Source: Firmicutes bacterium UBA5486
Lineage (GTDB): Bacteria > Bacillota > UBA4882 > UBA10575
Assembly: GCA_002427045.1 (NCBI GenBank)
Contig: DIPO01000014.1
Location: 1 to 35,816, forward strand
Length of the DNA stretch: 35,816 nt
Direction: 5' to 3'
In this document: positions 8,792-19,300 of the stretch, in pieces
Position numbering within the stretch: position 1 is the first letter of the stretch
Layout: the number at the start of each line of letters is the position of its first letter
Made by a program: the position numbers and the translations under genes
Notes under the pieces: generated by a model
Databases searched by the model: none
What the model was told of the DNA's origin: nothing
Seen by the model: only the letters and a program-made list of their open reading frames with translations

Positions 8792-10759
8792 ATGAAACTC
8801 AAAATTCCCGGCTTACCTCAACTTGTTCAATATGCGTTTGACATACTATTAAACAAAGGAATAGGGCTTGACAATTTATCTGATGATATATCAAAAAAAA
8901 TATTATCAAATTCAGCAGATATAACTAATAGTATTTGCTTTATTGATAATAGAAGTGTTGATGATTTGCCAAGCGAACTACCTTCTAGAAAACTGACTTG
9001 TTATTTTAAGTATAAAAAAAGCGCAGGGAACCCACCTGTAGATTCAGGCAACCAATATGTATGGATATTAAATGTATTAGGATGGAACAGTCATGAAGGC
9101 TCCGGAGGATGGCCTGTTCAAATAGCTATTGGGAAAGAAGGGCTGGCTTATAGACAAGCTATTGATGCAAGCACCTGGGGAAGCTGGACAAAAATATCTA
9201 ATATAAGCGATATTAGTGGCTTGGCAAAAACAAGTGGAGATACTTTCACGGGTCAAATACAAATACAAGGTACTGCCGCAAGTAGACCCTTAGTAGTAAG
9301 AGGCATTTCTGGTAGCGATGGTACTACTGGAACTATTAATGATTTATATTTAAATTACGATTCTAACAAGCCAGTAGTCTTTGGTTCTAATGGAGTTCAG
9401 ATTGATCCTGTAGCAAAAACTATTAATGCAAATGCAGCTACAGCAACTAAACTAAAAACAGCAAGGACAATAAATGGGATAGTTTTTGACGGAAGTGCCA
9501 ATATTACAACCGATATCTCTAATACCAATGGAAATCTATCAACTGAAAGATTGTCCGAACCAGAATATATAAGGGGTTCCATAACAAAAACGGCAAGACC
9601 TTTATTTGACGTGCTTAGAGCTGATAGAACCGCCTTTCTTCCAGCATCTCAAATTATTATAGAAGAGTCAACGGATGGTGGAGTTACGTGGCGGGATGCC
9701 CAAGTATCGGATTCGACGAAAACTAAACTATTTACAGGACAAAGGCCTTCAATACGCATACCGCTTAAAAATGGCGTTAAGAGTACTGATTGTATGTTAC
9801 GCATCACAATTACTGGTATGAAATATGATGTCCCAGCAGGGACTTCAGAAACAGCAAAGTACAACTATTGGAATTCATCTTATGTCAAATCTACTGAAAG
9901 ATATTTTAGAGCACAAGAAGGTTGGGCTTGGGTCAATTCCAATTCAGATAGAATTTATATGAAAGTTGAAAGAGCTACTGGTGCAAATCCAAATGGTTGG
10001 GCAACAGACAGAGAAGCATATATGAGTGGCTGGTCAGGTGGAAACTATTTCAGACTATCTGGAAGTACTTTTGGAGGAAGCACATCCCAAACTGGCAACA
10101 CTTGGAATTGGAGATTTACATTTAGAACGTGTTCACCAAAACTTACATTCAATGATACTGACTTAGCAACAACCTATACAACTTCTAATCAAAGCATCTA
10201 CCATATAAAAATATGTGGTGAAGGCGTTTGGGCTTATTCCAACAACTATATGTATCATGACCATTTATATAAATGGGATGAAAATCAAAATGCGATTTTC
10301 CCTGCCGGTATTTCAGCAAAAACTGTTAACTCAGATGCCGATGTAGGAACAATAAAAGCGTATGCAGGTTCTCTTCCTCCGTCTGGATACTTAGAATGTA
10401 ATGGACAAGCAGTATCTAGAACAACATATGCTGATCTATATCGTGTAATAAGTACTAAATGGGGTGCCGGAAATGGTTCAACAACTTTCAATTTACCAGA
10501 TTTTCGTGGTGAGTTTTTACGGGGCTGGGATAATGGCAGAGGTGTAGATAGCGGGCGTGGTTTTGGTTCGAGCCAAGCTAGTGACGTTGAGCCGCATAGT
10601 CATACTTATAGTGTTCCAGTAAAAGGTAGTGCTGTTAATACGGGAATGGGAGGTAGCTCAGGCGTTAGAAATAGCTGGACAACGGGAACAACAAACAGTT
10701 CAGCTGGAACTGAAACCCGCCCACGCAATAAGGCTGTTATGTATATTATCAAGTATTAA
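8792..10759 (+). CDS. Tail fibre protein with C-terminal collar domain
   Basis: This 655-residue protein ends in a phage tail collar domain at about residues 507-655: VGTIKAYAG, PPSGYLECNGQ, then TFNLPDFRGEFLRGWDNGRG and a His-rich HSHTYS segment, closing with RPRNKAVMYIIKY. The first 150 residues include a Trp/Gly-rich region (WGSWTKISNISDISGLAKTS), and SGDTFTGQI around residue 150 begins a beta-helical shaft like those of other long fibres. The middle (about 290-500) is beta-rich and aromatic and may bind a surface glycan. The start is ATG 8792 with TTGAGGTGAT upstream. It is probably the host-recognition fibre. Confidence 0.85.
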   Translation: MKLKIPGLPQLVQYAFDILLNKGIGLDNLSDDISKKILSNSADITNSICFIDNRSVDDLPSELPSRKLTCYFKYKKSAGNPPVDSGNQYVWILNVLGWNSHEGSGGWPVQIAIGKEGLAYRQAIDASTWGSWTKISNISDISGLAKTSGDTFTGQIQIQGTAASRPLVVRGISGSDGTTGTINDLYLNYDSNKPVVFGSNGVQIDPVAKTINANAATATKLKTARTINGIVFDGSANITTDISNTNGNLSTERLSEPEYIRGSITKTARPLFDVLRADRTAFLPASQIIIEESTDGGVTWRDAQVSDSTKTKLFTGQRPSIRIPLKNGVKSTDCMLRITITGMKYDVPAGTSETAKYNYWNSSYVKSTERYFRAQEGWAWVNSNSDRIYMKVERATGANPNGWATDREAYMSGWSGGNYFRLSGSTFGGSTSQTGNTWNWRFTFRTCSPKLTFNDTDLATTYTTSNQSIYHIKICGEGVWAYSNNYMYHDHLYKWDENQNAIFPAGISAKTVNSDADVGTIKAYAGSLPPSGYLECNGQAVSRTTYADLYRVISTKWGAGNGSTTFNLPDFRGEFLRGWDNGRGVDSGRGFGSSQASDVEPHSHTYSVPVKGSAVNTGMGGSSGVRNSWTTGTTNSSAGTETRPRNKAVMYIIKY

Positions 10760-10771
10760 GGGGGAAATATC

Positions 10772-11140
10772 ATGCCAAAGATGTTTGAAATCGGTATAAA
10801 CGTATTAAGAGAATCCACAAGAACATTAGATAGAGATAACAACAAGGCATATATAACGCTAGTATTTGAGCCGAAACTTGGTGAACAGATAAGTTACCAA
10901 CGAGATAATATATTGCAAAAATTTATGTTATTAGTTGAAGATAGTAATACTTGGCTGTCAATTAAAGATACCGGGCCTGACCCTCTTATTGAAATGATTG
11001 ATGCAGAAGTACAAAGGTATCGTACAGAAAAAGAAGCGTTCGTTAATAGTGAAGGCATTCCTGCTCCATATCCTCAAATATTTCCTGAAGTAATAGAGTT
11101 TCTTGCTGATAAAGATTATACAGTAATTACATTGGAGTAA
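10772..11140 (+). CDS. Phage protein of unknown function, 122 residues
   Basis: I do not recognise this acidic protein. It has a beta-rich N-terminal half (GINVLRESTRTL, KAYITLVFEPK) and a helical C-terminal half with a Pro/Ile-rich segment (IPAPYPQIFPEVIEFL). The start is ATG 10772 with AAGGGGGAAA just upstream. It lies between the collar-domain fibre and the ejection proteins, so a fibre-assembly chaperone or a small virion protein is possible. No signal peptide or membrane segment is visible. Confidence 0.65.
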   Translation: MPKMFEIGINVLRESTRTLDRDNNKAYITLVFEPKLGEQISYQRDNILQKFMLLVEDSNTWLSIKDTGPDPLIEMIDAEVQRYRTEKEAFVNSEGIPAPYPQIFPEVIEFLADKDYTVITLE

Positions 11141-11161
11141 ACGAAGAAGGATGTGATATAA

Positions 11162-12439
11162 ATGTCAATGTCAACTTATGGAGGGGCACTTGGTTTTGCT
11201 ACAGAAAGACTGCTGGGAAATCAAAATAAAAGCAATCAACAACCCGGTAATACAAAAAGGCAAAATGCATACAACCAAATAGAAAGTCTGTTATCTAAAG
11301 AAGGATATACAGACCCACGTTTAAATAATATCTATGGCCAAATAACCGACAGAATGTCTAACGAAAGATATACCGATCCACGTTTAGATAATATTTATAA
11401 CAATATTACGAACAATATGCCTACAGAAAGATACCAAAACCCTCAACTATCAAATTTGTATGGCAGGCTCGAAGGCATGTTACCTTCTGAAGCATACAGT
11501 AGCCCTCAGTTAAAAAACGCATATAGTCAAATAGAAGGAATGTTACCTAAAGGATCGCAAAGAGATCCTTTTTTATCCGGTGCACAAGAGCACTATAGAA
11601 CAGTAATGGATCCAAACTATCAAGCGTATTCAGATACTGATTTACAACGAATGTACGATACACAATCAGGCAGGTATAATCAGGCGTTTAAACAGCAAGA
11701 TGACCAAATGGCAGCTAGACTAGCAAACCAAGGATTAGCTGGAAGTGGTGCTGGTTTTGGGTACTGGTCAGAACAATCGGTAGGTCAAAAAGAACAATTA
11801 GCTGATTTATGGAACCAATTAAATACAATGAATATAGAAGCAACTAGAGCTAATAAAAACAATGCTTTAGGTTTGGCTCCTTCATTAAGTGCTGCACATA
11901 TGAGTGGCCAACAATATCCATTGAATACCATGATGCAATGGGCTGGGCTGTTAGGTTCAGATGAAGCTAGAAAAATGCAAGCGGATTCTCAGAAGAACCA
12001 ACAATGGATGCAACTGGCTGATCTTTTGGGAACGGACGAGGCTAGAAAAGCACAAATAGATACACAACAAAATCAACAATGGATGCAACTGGCTGACCTT
12101 TTAGGTTCAGATGAAGCTAGAAAAATGCAAGCGGATACACAACAGAACCAACAATGGATGCAGCTCGCTGATCTTTTAGGAACGGATGAGGCTAGAAAAA
12201 TGCAAGCAGACCAACAAAATAAGCAAAACTGGATGCAATGGGCTAACATTTTAGGAGATGAGGAAGCCAGAAAATTACAAGAAAAACTTTACAAACTTCA
12301 GATGGATCAGTTCAAGTATGGCCAAAAGAAAGATACAGCAAGCGGATGGGGTAAAGCACTTGGAACCATTGGCGGTTTTCTTTTAGGCGGCCCTGCTGGA
12401 GCTGCGGCAGGAGGTACTCTTGGAGGGCTATTCCGTTAA
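11162..12439 (+). CDS. Probable internal virion/ejection protein with two repeat blocks
   Basis: The 425-residue protein contains four 21-residue repeats at about residues 49-132 (units YTDPRLxNIYxxIT) and four to five 25-residue repeats at about residues 264-378 (units LGxDEARKMQAD followed by QQWMQLADL). The last 30 residues are a Gly/Ala-rich hydrophobic tail (GGFLLGGPAGAAAGGTLGG) that could insert in a membrane. Gln/Asn-rich helical proteins of this kind, placed before the giant virion gene, are typical podoviral ejection proteins that form a conduit for DNA entry. The start is ATG 11162 with GAAGGATGTGAT upstream; a second ATG lies six bases later. The role is inferred. Confidence 0.65.
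   Translation: MSMSTYGGALGFATERLLGNQNKSNQQPGNTKRQNAYNQIESLLSKEGYTDPRLNNIYGQITDRMSNERYTDPRLDNIYNNITNNMPTERYQNPQLSNLYGRLEGMLPSEAYSSPQLKNAYSQIEGMLPKGSQRDPFLSGAQEHYRTVMDPNYQAYSDTDLQRMYDTQSGRYNQAFKQQDDQMAARLANQGLAGSGAGFGYWSEQSVGQKEQLADLWNQLNTMNIEATRANKNNALGLAPSLSAAHMSGQQYPLNTMMQWAGLLGSDEARKMQADSQKNQQWMQLADLLGTDEARKAQIDTQQNQQWMQLADLLGSDEARKMQADTQQNQQWMQLADLLGTDEARKMQADQQNKQNWMQWANILGDEEARKLQEKLYKLQMDQFKYGQKKDTASGWGKALGTIGGFLLGGPAGAAAGGTLGGLFR
11306..11557 (+). repeat. Four 63-bp (21-residue) repeats in the ejection protein gene
   Basis: The encoded units all have an aromatic-x-(D/N/S)-P-(R/Q)-L core followed by an NxYxxI/L pattern. The DNA copies have diverged, so the repeat is old and kept at protein level. 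The last copy is followed by a degenerate QRDPFL unit. Confidence 0.75.
11951..12250 (+). repeat. Four 75-bp tandem repeats in the ejection protein gene
   Basis: The unit starts recur at steps of exactly 75 bases (GGT/GGA codons at 11954, 12029, 12104 and 12179). Copies 1 and 3 and copies 2 and 4 are most alike in the LGSDE/LGTDE motif. The DNA is still very similar between copies, so copy number may vary by recombination. A fifth, partial unit follows to about 12290. Confidence 0.85.
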
Positions 12440-12466
12440 ATTCAATAAATAGGAGGTGAAATAATA

Positions 12467-13333
12467 ATGCTCAATACATTGGGGTTGCTATTAGGGTCTG
12501 GATCAGATAGTTACAAGGAAACAAGGAAACAATCTAAAGATGAAGCTGCACAAGAGTGGCTTCGTAAACTTCAGGAAAGACAGCAGTTATTAGCTGAAGC
12601 AGTAGAGGGAAGAGCGAAGGAACGATACGAATTTGAAAAAGGCAATCTTTGGGACAGAGAAGCAGAGAGAGCAGATCTGCAGAATAAAGGATTACAACTG
12701 GATTACAATTTTAACGTTGATGCAAATCCTTATCGTTTAAAAGGACTTGAACTTCAAAATACAGGGCAAGACCTACAAAACCAAACTTCAGAATTTAATC
12801 TCAATAATATTTTGCCTCTCAGACAAAACGCGATGGAAATAGATAACGAAGCTAATAAATATAAACTCAATTACACGCTTCCCGAACAAGCTAAGGGATT
12901 AAAATTAGGAAACTTGTTATCACAAAAGAACCTTAATTGGTATGATAAAACAAAAAAAACTGAATTAGAAAATATGTACTCATTAATGGAAGCACGAAAA
13001 GGGAAAAGCGAAAATGAATCCTTTAATGGGACTGGACCGTTTATTCCCAAGAACGCACAAGAACAAAAAGAATTGATAGTAAACCTTCGTAAGATGATTG
13101 ACCGTTATGATACTGCTGGTACCTTATTAAGTGAGTTAGAAGAATACGCTCCCGAACTAATGTTAGTTATAGGTCAAGATAATTATTATGATTTACTTGA
13201 TGAAGTTCAAGCTAAAGGACAAAACAATCCGGAACAATACTTTGGCCGGAACCCGATCCCCGGTAATCACGTTGGGGCATATCTTCAAAAGTTAGGACTA
13301 ATAGATCGGTTAAGAAATCCGAGTGTAAAATAA
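12467..13333 (+). CDS. Probable internal virion protein, helical, 288 residues
   Basis: This protein is almost entirely helical and rich in Gln, Asn, Lys and Glu, with coiled-coil potential at about residues 15-70 and Leu/Gln repeats (GLQLDYNF, LKGLELQNTG, DLQNQTSEF) at about residues 70-150. No membrane segment is seen. It lies between the repeat-rich ejection protein and the giant gene with short gaps, and has AGGAGGTGA upstream of ATG 12467. I propose a second ejection protein, as podoviruses usually carry two to three. No family is recognised with confidence. Confidence 0.6.
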   Translation: MLNTLGLLLGSGSDSYKETRKQSKDEAAQEWLRKLQERQQLLAEAVEGRAKERYEFEKGNLWDREAERADLQNKGLQLDYNFNVDANPYRLKGLELQNTGQDLQNQTSEFNLNNILPLRQNAMEIDNEANKYKLNYTLPEQAKGLKLGNLLSQKNLNWYDKTKKTELENMYSLMEARKGKSENESFNGTGPFIPKNAQEQKELIVNLRKMIDRYDTAGTLLSELEEYAPELMLVIGQDNYYDLLDEVQAKGQNNPEQYFGRNPIPGNHVGAYLQKLGLIDRLRNPSVK

Positions 13334-13346
13334 GGCGGTGTAATGC

Positions 13347-16300
13347 ATGAGTATATTTAGTGAATTATATAGAGAAGCGTTACGTGATAATTATTATGAT
13401 TATCAAGATAAACAAAAACGTAAAAAAGAGTTGGAAGCATTAGCGGAAGTATTAGACAGAATGAAAAATTCAGGTATTCTTACAGAACCAGAATCCAACC
13501 AATTGCCGCCAATTTCTACACAACCGGAACCAAATGAAATATTGCCAATTCCTACACAACCAGAATTTAATCAAACAACTCCAGTTACTCCTGATAGCTC
13601 ATTAATGCAAGGATTTAAGCAGGGTATTGCAAAGGTGGGTCAAGGTATCAAAACAGCAGATGAACTTGCAGGTAGTCTTGTTCATGGTTTCATGGTAGGG
13701 GGAGCCATGAAACCGGAAGAACGAGCCGAAGCAATGAGAAGAGAAGGCTATAATCCCGATACCATAGCTGCAAAGCTAGGTTATTTGGGCGGTGATGTTG
13801 CACGAAACTTTTCACAGATGGCTATAGCAGGGCAAATGTTAGGGCCATTGGGTACACTTGCAAATAAAATTCCCGGTGCCAGTACGATAGCTACAAATGC
13901 TTCGCCTGTAGCTAAAGCAGTAGGGGCAAATGTAGCTAAAGGTTTGGTTAAAGAAGGTGTTGTTGCTCCTCTAATGTCTGGTGAAAAACCTAAAGCTAGA
14001 GACCTTGCGGAAGCAGCTTTGTTTTGGGGTGCTATGGGTGGAACAAATGAAGCTCTTAGATATGTAGCTCCTGAATTGCCCACCATGATCGGTAGGCCAT
14101 TAAAATCCGGTATTTCTGCATTGGCTGGTAATTTAGCAGCAGCACCTGTAACAGAAGAAAAAGAAACTTTAGGCGGTATGCTCTTAAATGCTGGTATAAC
14201 TACTTTATTTGATGCGGCTGGTTTAGCATTGAACCCTAGGGAACGAGCTATGGCAGAGGGTGAGAGAAAAGATGCTTTAATCATAAAAAAAGTGATGAAA
14301 CCATTAATGAAAGTAGATACTTTATTAAAAGATACTTCAAAATATGTAAAAATGAGTTACGAAAATCATCCTCAAGAATGTATTAATGAGATTAATAAAG
14401 CAAGAGCTAAATCGTTAGCTTTTATCGAAAAAACAGCAAACAAAAATAAATGGTCTGTAGACTTTGAGAATTATACTAAATACGTTATCAACAATAATGC
14501 GTATCAGGCGATAGCACATATTAAAAGTGAGATGAGCACAAGACCAACTATTAAAGGGCAACAAGTACTAACTGATTCAAGATTGCCTATAAAGGGATTG
14601 TTGACAGCAACACAATTACCTCATGTGGAGCCGCAGACTGCCAAAAAAACACCAATTAAACCTGTTAAGGTACAAACACCTTTAGAGGGTATTAGTAAAC
14701 CTGTAGAACCAAAAACAACGAATAAAATACAAAATAATTATCTTGAAGAAGCTATAGCAGAAGGAAGAATAACCAGAAATGAAAACGGAGTTATTGGAAT
14801 AGGGGATAATGCAACCGAAAGAGATAAGATGTTTGTACTTAGTTATGCTTTCGGTAAAATGGATAGCAAGGAAAATCAAGCCCATAAAAAGCCTGAAGAG
14901 AGTTCTACCATACAAATACCTTCAGGTGATGTTGAAAAGCCTAAAAAGAATATAGAGCAAGCTCCAGAGGTTACTCTAGAAGAAGATCATAATGTGTTAA
15001 AAACTCCAAAAGGAGTAGAGTATACTGAAGCCGAAAAAAGTGGGTTTAAAACCGGAGATGCAGTATTTGTTGAAGGGGAAAAATATAAAGTACTTGGTGG
15101 AACAAAAGCAGGTACCGGGATTGTATTAGATAAGAAAGGGCGAATGATATATTCGCCTAGAGAATTAACTAAAATACCGGAGGAGACACCACAGGAGGCA
15201 CTAGAAAAGCCGATTAAACCAGATGAGGTACAAACACTTTCAGAAGATATTAAAAAGCCTGTAGAGGCCGAAACAGATCCAGAGCTAAATGCGTATTTAA
15301 AAAGAAGAATTGAAGGTCAAGCATTTGATATGGCTATGGACAAAATGGGTTATGAGAATTTGGATGATCTACACAAAAGTGCTAGATTGCCAGCTAAAAA
15401 TATAAGAATGGAAGGTGTGTTGCACCCAGATGTATTGTCAAACCAAAGACTGCAATTCGATGAGCTTGTCAAGTATTACGAAAACGAAGTAAAAAATGAC
15501 ACTAAGTTTAAACAAGAGCTAATAGATAAATTTGAAGAGAATAGAAAATTTGTAGAACGAGAAAAACAACTAAACGAATCGTATAATAAAGAGGATTGGG
15601 AAGTACCTTTAGATATAATAATTGAGCGTGGCGGCGAATATAATGCTGGTCGAAGTACGAGAGACATCCACAGAGAAACGGTTCAAAAAGCACTAGAAGA
15701 AGGTAAACCTGTACCTGAAGAAGTTCTAAAGGATTATCCTGACTTGCAGCAAACACAAAAGGAAACACCGAAACAGATTGAACCTCAAAAAGTACAATCA
15801 ATTGAAAAAGTAAAGTCGGTACAAAAAGATCGTTCGGATATAATTAAAAAATATGCCAATGCTCTTCGCAAAAAGGCTATTTCAGATACAAAGAAAGCTG
15901 ATTGGTTTAAAAATGAATCTCCTGAATTTCAAGAGCAATGCATTAAAAAAATACAAAATAGAGATCATGTTTCTGGTTTTGAAAAATTAGCTGAAGCTAT
16001 TGATAACAAAGATGTTGAAAAGCTATTATCAAGATTAACACCTTTAGATAATAAGGTTTCGCGTAAAATGTTTGAAGAAATGACCGGAGTTAGCCTTGGT
16101 AATAGAGTAAAGAGTACAAAAGAAGCTATTAAAAACTATGTAGGTGAATCTGTTTATAATCAATATCTTGAAGCTGAGAAAGCTAAGAAAGAAGCTGAAA
16201 AAGAAAAACTCTTGCAAGAAGAAAGAGAAGAAGTGCTTTCTAAGAAGATATGGTATACAGATAAGGACGGTAATAAAAAGTTAGGAACTGTAAAAGAATC

Positions 16301-19300
16301 CATTGATGACATTATCAATCAAGGTTATACTAAAATCGAAGAATATAAGCGTGGTTTTGCTACGGTACTACGGATATCAAATGGAACTAGTGGGTACGAT
16401 TTTAAGAAAAAGTTTGAAATGGATTACATTCGTGAAAAACTGAAAGGAAGGAGCGAACAAGATGAATCTGGGCAAGTTCGGACGGATGGCCAAGGAGCAT
16501 TGGAAAGCACACAGGCCGAAGATGTACGAGGAACTGAAGAAAAGTGGGAAACTGAACCAAGCACTAATGGAAGCGGAGAACAACACGGCGGAAGCGTTGG
16601 CAGATCTAATCGAAAAGGGAGTGGATTATCACCAAGCTCTGGAGATGGTAATTCAGGAGTGGGTACTTCTACCGGACGAGGAGGACGAACCGGAACTGGG
16701 GGAAGGGTTTCCTCAAAATCATCTGCTTTAAACAGTCGTAACGCAAGAATTTCCTCTCTTGAAATTAAAGGCGGAGCAAAGACAAGGGCAAGGAATAATA
16801 TTAAGGCTATTCGGATTGTAAAGGCCTTACAAAAAGAAGGCAGAGAAGTAACGCCAGAGGAACAAGATAAATTATTGAAATATGTTGGCTGGGGAGACAG
16901 TCGGTTACAAGGTTTATTTAATCCTAAAGCTCAAGGATGGAAAACCGAAAGAGAAGAATTAAAGCAGCTTGTTACTCCTGAAGAATATGACAAAATTAGA
17001 GGATCTGTTTTAAATGCTCATTATACTTCACAAGAAGTAATCGAAGGAATATATGAAGCTGTTTCAAGACTAGGGTTTAAAGGTGGGTATATGCTAGAAC
17101 CTTCCATGGGAATCGGTCATTTCCTTGGTTTAATGCCTGAAAATCTGGTGGGTAAGACCAAAATAACAGGTGTAGAACTTGATACAATTACTGGTCAAAT
17201 AGCTAAGGCTTTATATCCTGATGCGGATATTAGAATACAAGGTTTTGAGGAAGCTACTCTTCCGGAAAACTTTTATGACTTATCAATATCTAACGTGCCG
17301 TTTGGGAATTACGCAGTATTTGATCCCAAATATAAGAAAACAGGAATGACAAGAGCAATTCATAACTATTTTTTTGCAAGAGCTCTGGATCTTACCCGGC
17401 CCGGTGGTGTAGTAGCGTTTGTAACTTCCCATTATACTATGGACTCAAAGAGTAATTATGTTAGAAGTTATATATCAAATAAAGCGGATTTAATTGGGGC
17501 AATCCGGTTACCAAACACAGCTTTTAAAGGTAATGCCGGAACAGAAGTTACAACTGATATACTCTTTTTACAAAAAAGAGCGGAAGGTGAAAAACCAGCA
17601 GGAAAGGCATGGATGAATTTAAAAAATGCCGGGGAAAATATTGATGTTAATGAATATTATGTAGAACATCCTGAAATGGTTCTTGGTAAACATTCAATGC
17701 AAGGTTCTATGTATGGAGGTGGGGAATATACTTTAGAATCGGATGGGCGTGATTTATCCGAAGCCATATCTACAGCAGTACAAAATCTTCCGAGTAATAT
17801 TATTAAAAAACCTGTTCATCGAGCTACTGAAGGGGCAAAACCTGAAGAACTGATACCTCCTTCTACAGAATTAAAAAATGATGCTTTTGCAGTTAAAGAC
17901 GGTCAAATAATGCAAAATGTAAACGGTAAATTGGTTCCGGTTGATGTGAAGGGGAAAAGAGCAGAACGAATACAAGATATGATCCCTCTTCGTGATACTA
18001 TTAATGAATACTTTAAAGCACAGTTAGAAGATGCTCCAGAAGCTCAAATTAAAGCACTTAGAAATCATCTCAACAAGGTTTATGATGGGTTTGTTAAAAA
18101 GCATGGACCTATTCATACTAGAGGAAATGCGTTAGCCTTTAGAGATGATCCAGACTATCCGCTTTTGTTATCTATAGAGGAATGGGATGGGGACACAGAA
18201 ACTGCGACAAAAGCAGATTGTTTCTATCAAAAAACTATTAAAAAATATGTACGTCCTACTAGTGCGGACAATACAAAGGAAGCCCTACTTATCAGTTTAA
18301 ACGAAACCGGAAATATAGATATGTCTAGGTTAATGAAACTAACTGGAAAAACAGAAGATGCCATTGAAAAGGAATTGAGTGGACTAATTTATAGAGATCC
18401 AGATGGAGGTTTTAAAACTGCAGAAGAATACCTTTCTGGAAATGTGCGTAAGAAGCTAGAAGCCGCAAAAGTCGCAGCAAAGAAAGATGATAGATACAAA
18501 GCTAATGTTGAAGCTCTAGAAAAAGTTATTCCAAAGGACGTTCCTTGCCATAAAATTAACGTAAAATTAGGTTCCTCATGGGTAGACCCGGACGATGTCC
18601 GGGATTTTATTTGCGATCTTCTTCATGTAGGGGAAAACTCTATTGAGGTAACTTATGTTCCGCAAGTTGGAGAATGGAAAATTGAAGTATTAAATAAGTG
18701 GGAAAGAAATACTACTAGTGCAAACGAAGAATGGGGAACTACTCGGGTAGATGCCTATAAACTTATTCAACTTGCTTTAAACTATCAAAAACCTCTAGTA
18801 AAAGATAAAATAGATAAAGATACTAAAGTGGTTAATCCACAGGCAACATTGGCGGCTAGGGCACAGCAGGAAAAGATACAAAACAAGTTTAAAGAATGGA
18901 TATGGCAGGATAAAGATAGAGCAGAGAGATTAACAAGAAAATATAATGATACTTTTAATTCTATCCGGCTTAGAGAATATGATGGAAGTCATCTTACCTT
19001 TCCCGGCATGAATCCAGCGATTAAACTTAGGCCGCACCAAGCTAATGCTGTATGGAGAATACTATCTGGAGGCAATACACTTCTTGCACATTGCGTAGGT
19101 GCTGGTAAAACCTATGAAATGGTGGCCGGAGCTATGGAGCTTCGTAGGATTGGAGTTTTACAAAAACCTGTAATAGTTGTTCCTAATCATTTGGTAGAAC
19201 AGATGGGGGCAGAAGCATTAACTCTTTATCCTGCTGGTAAAATATTAGTGGCTGGGAAAAGAGATTTTGAGAAAGAACGTCGTAAACAATTATTTGGTAA

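Noticed and set aside
11951..12250. CRISPR array
   Set aside because: The repeats are contiguous, without spacers, and encode protein in one frame.
13781..14284. A 167-codon open frame on the minus strand inside the giant gene
   Set aside because: It lies opposite the Gly/Ala-rich coding region, has no ribosome binding site and no recognisable motif; it is a shadow of GC-richer codons.
15508..15801. A 97-codon minus-strand open frame inside the giant gene
   Set aside because: No ribosome binding site or domain; reads as a shadow of the charged coding region.
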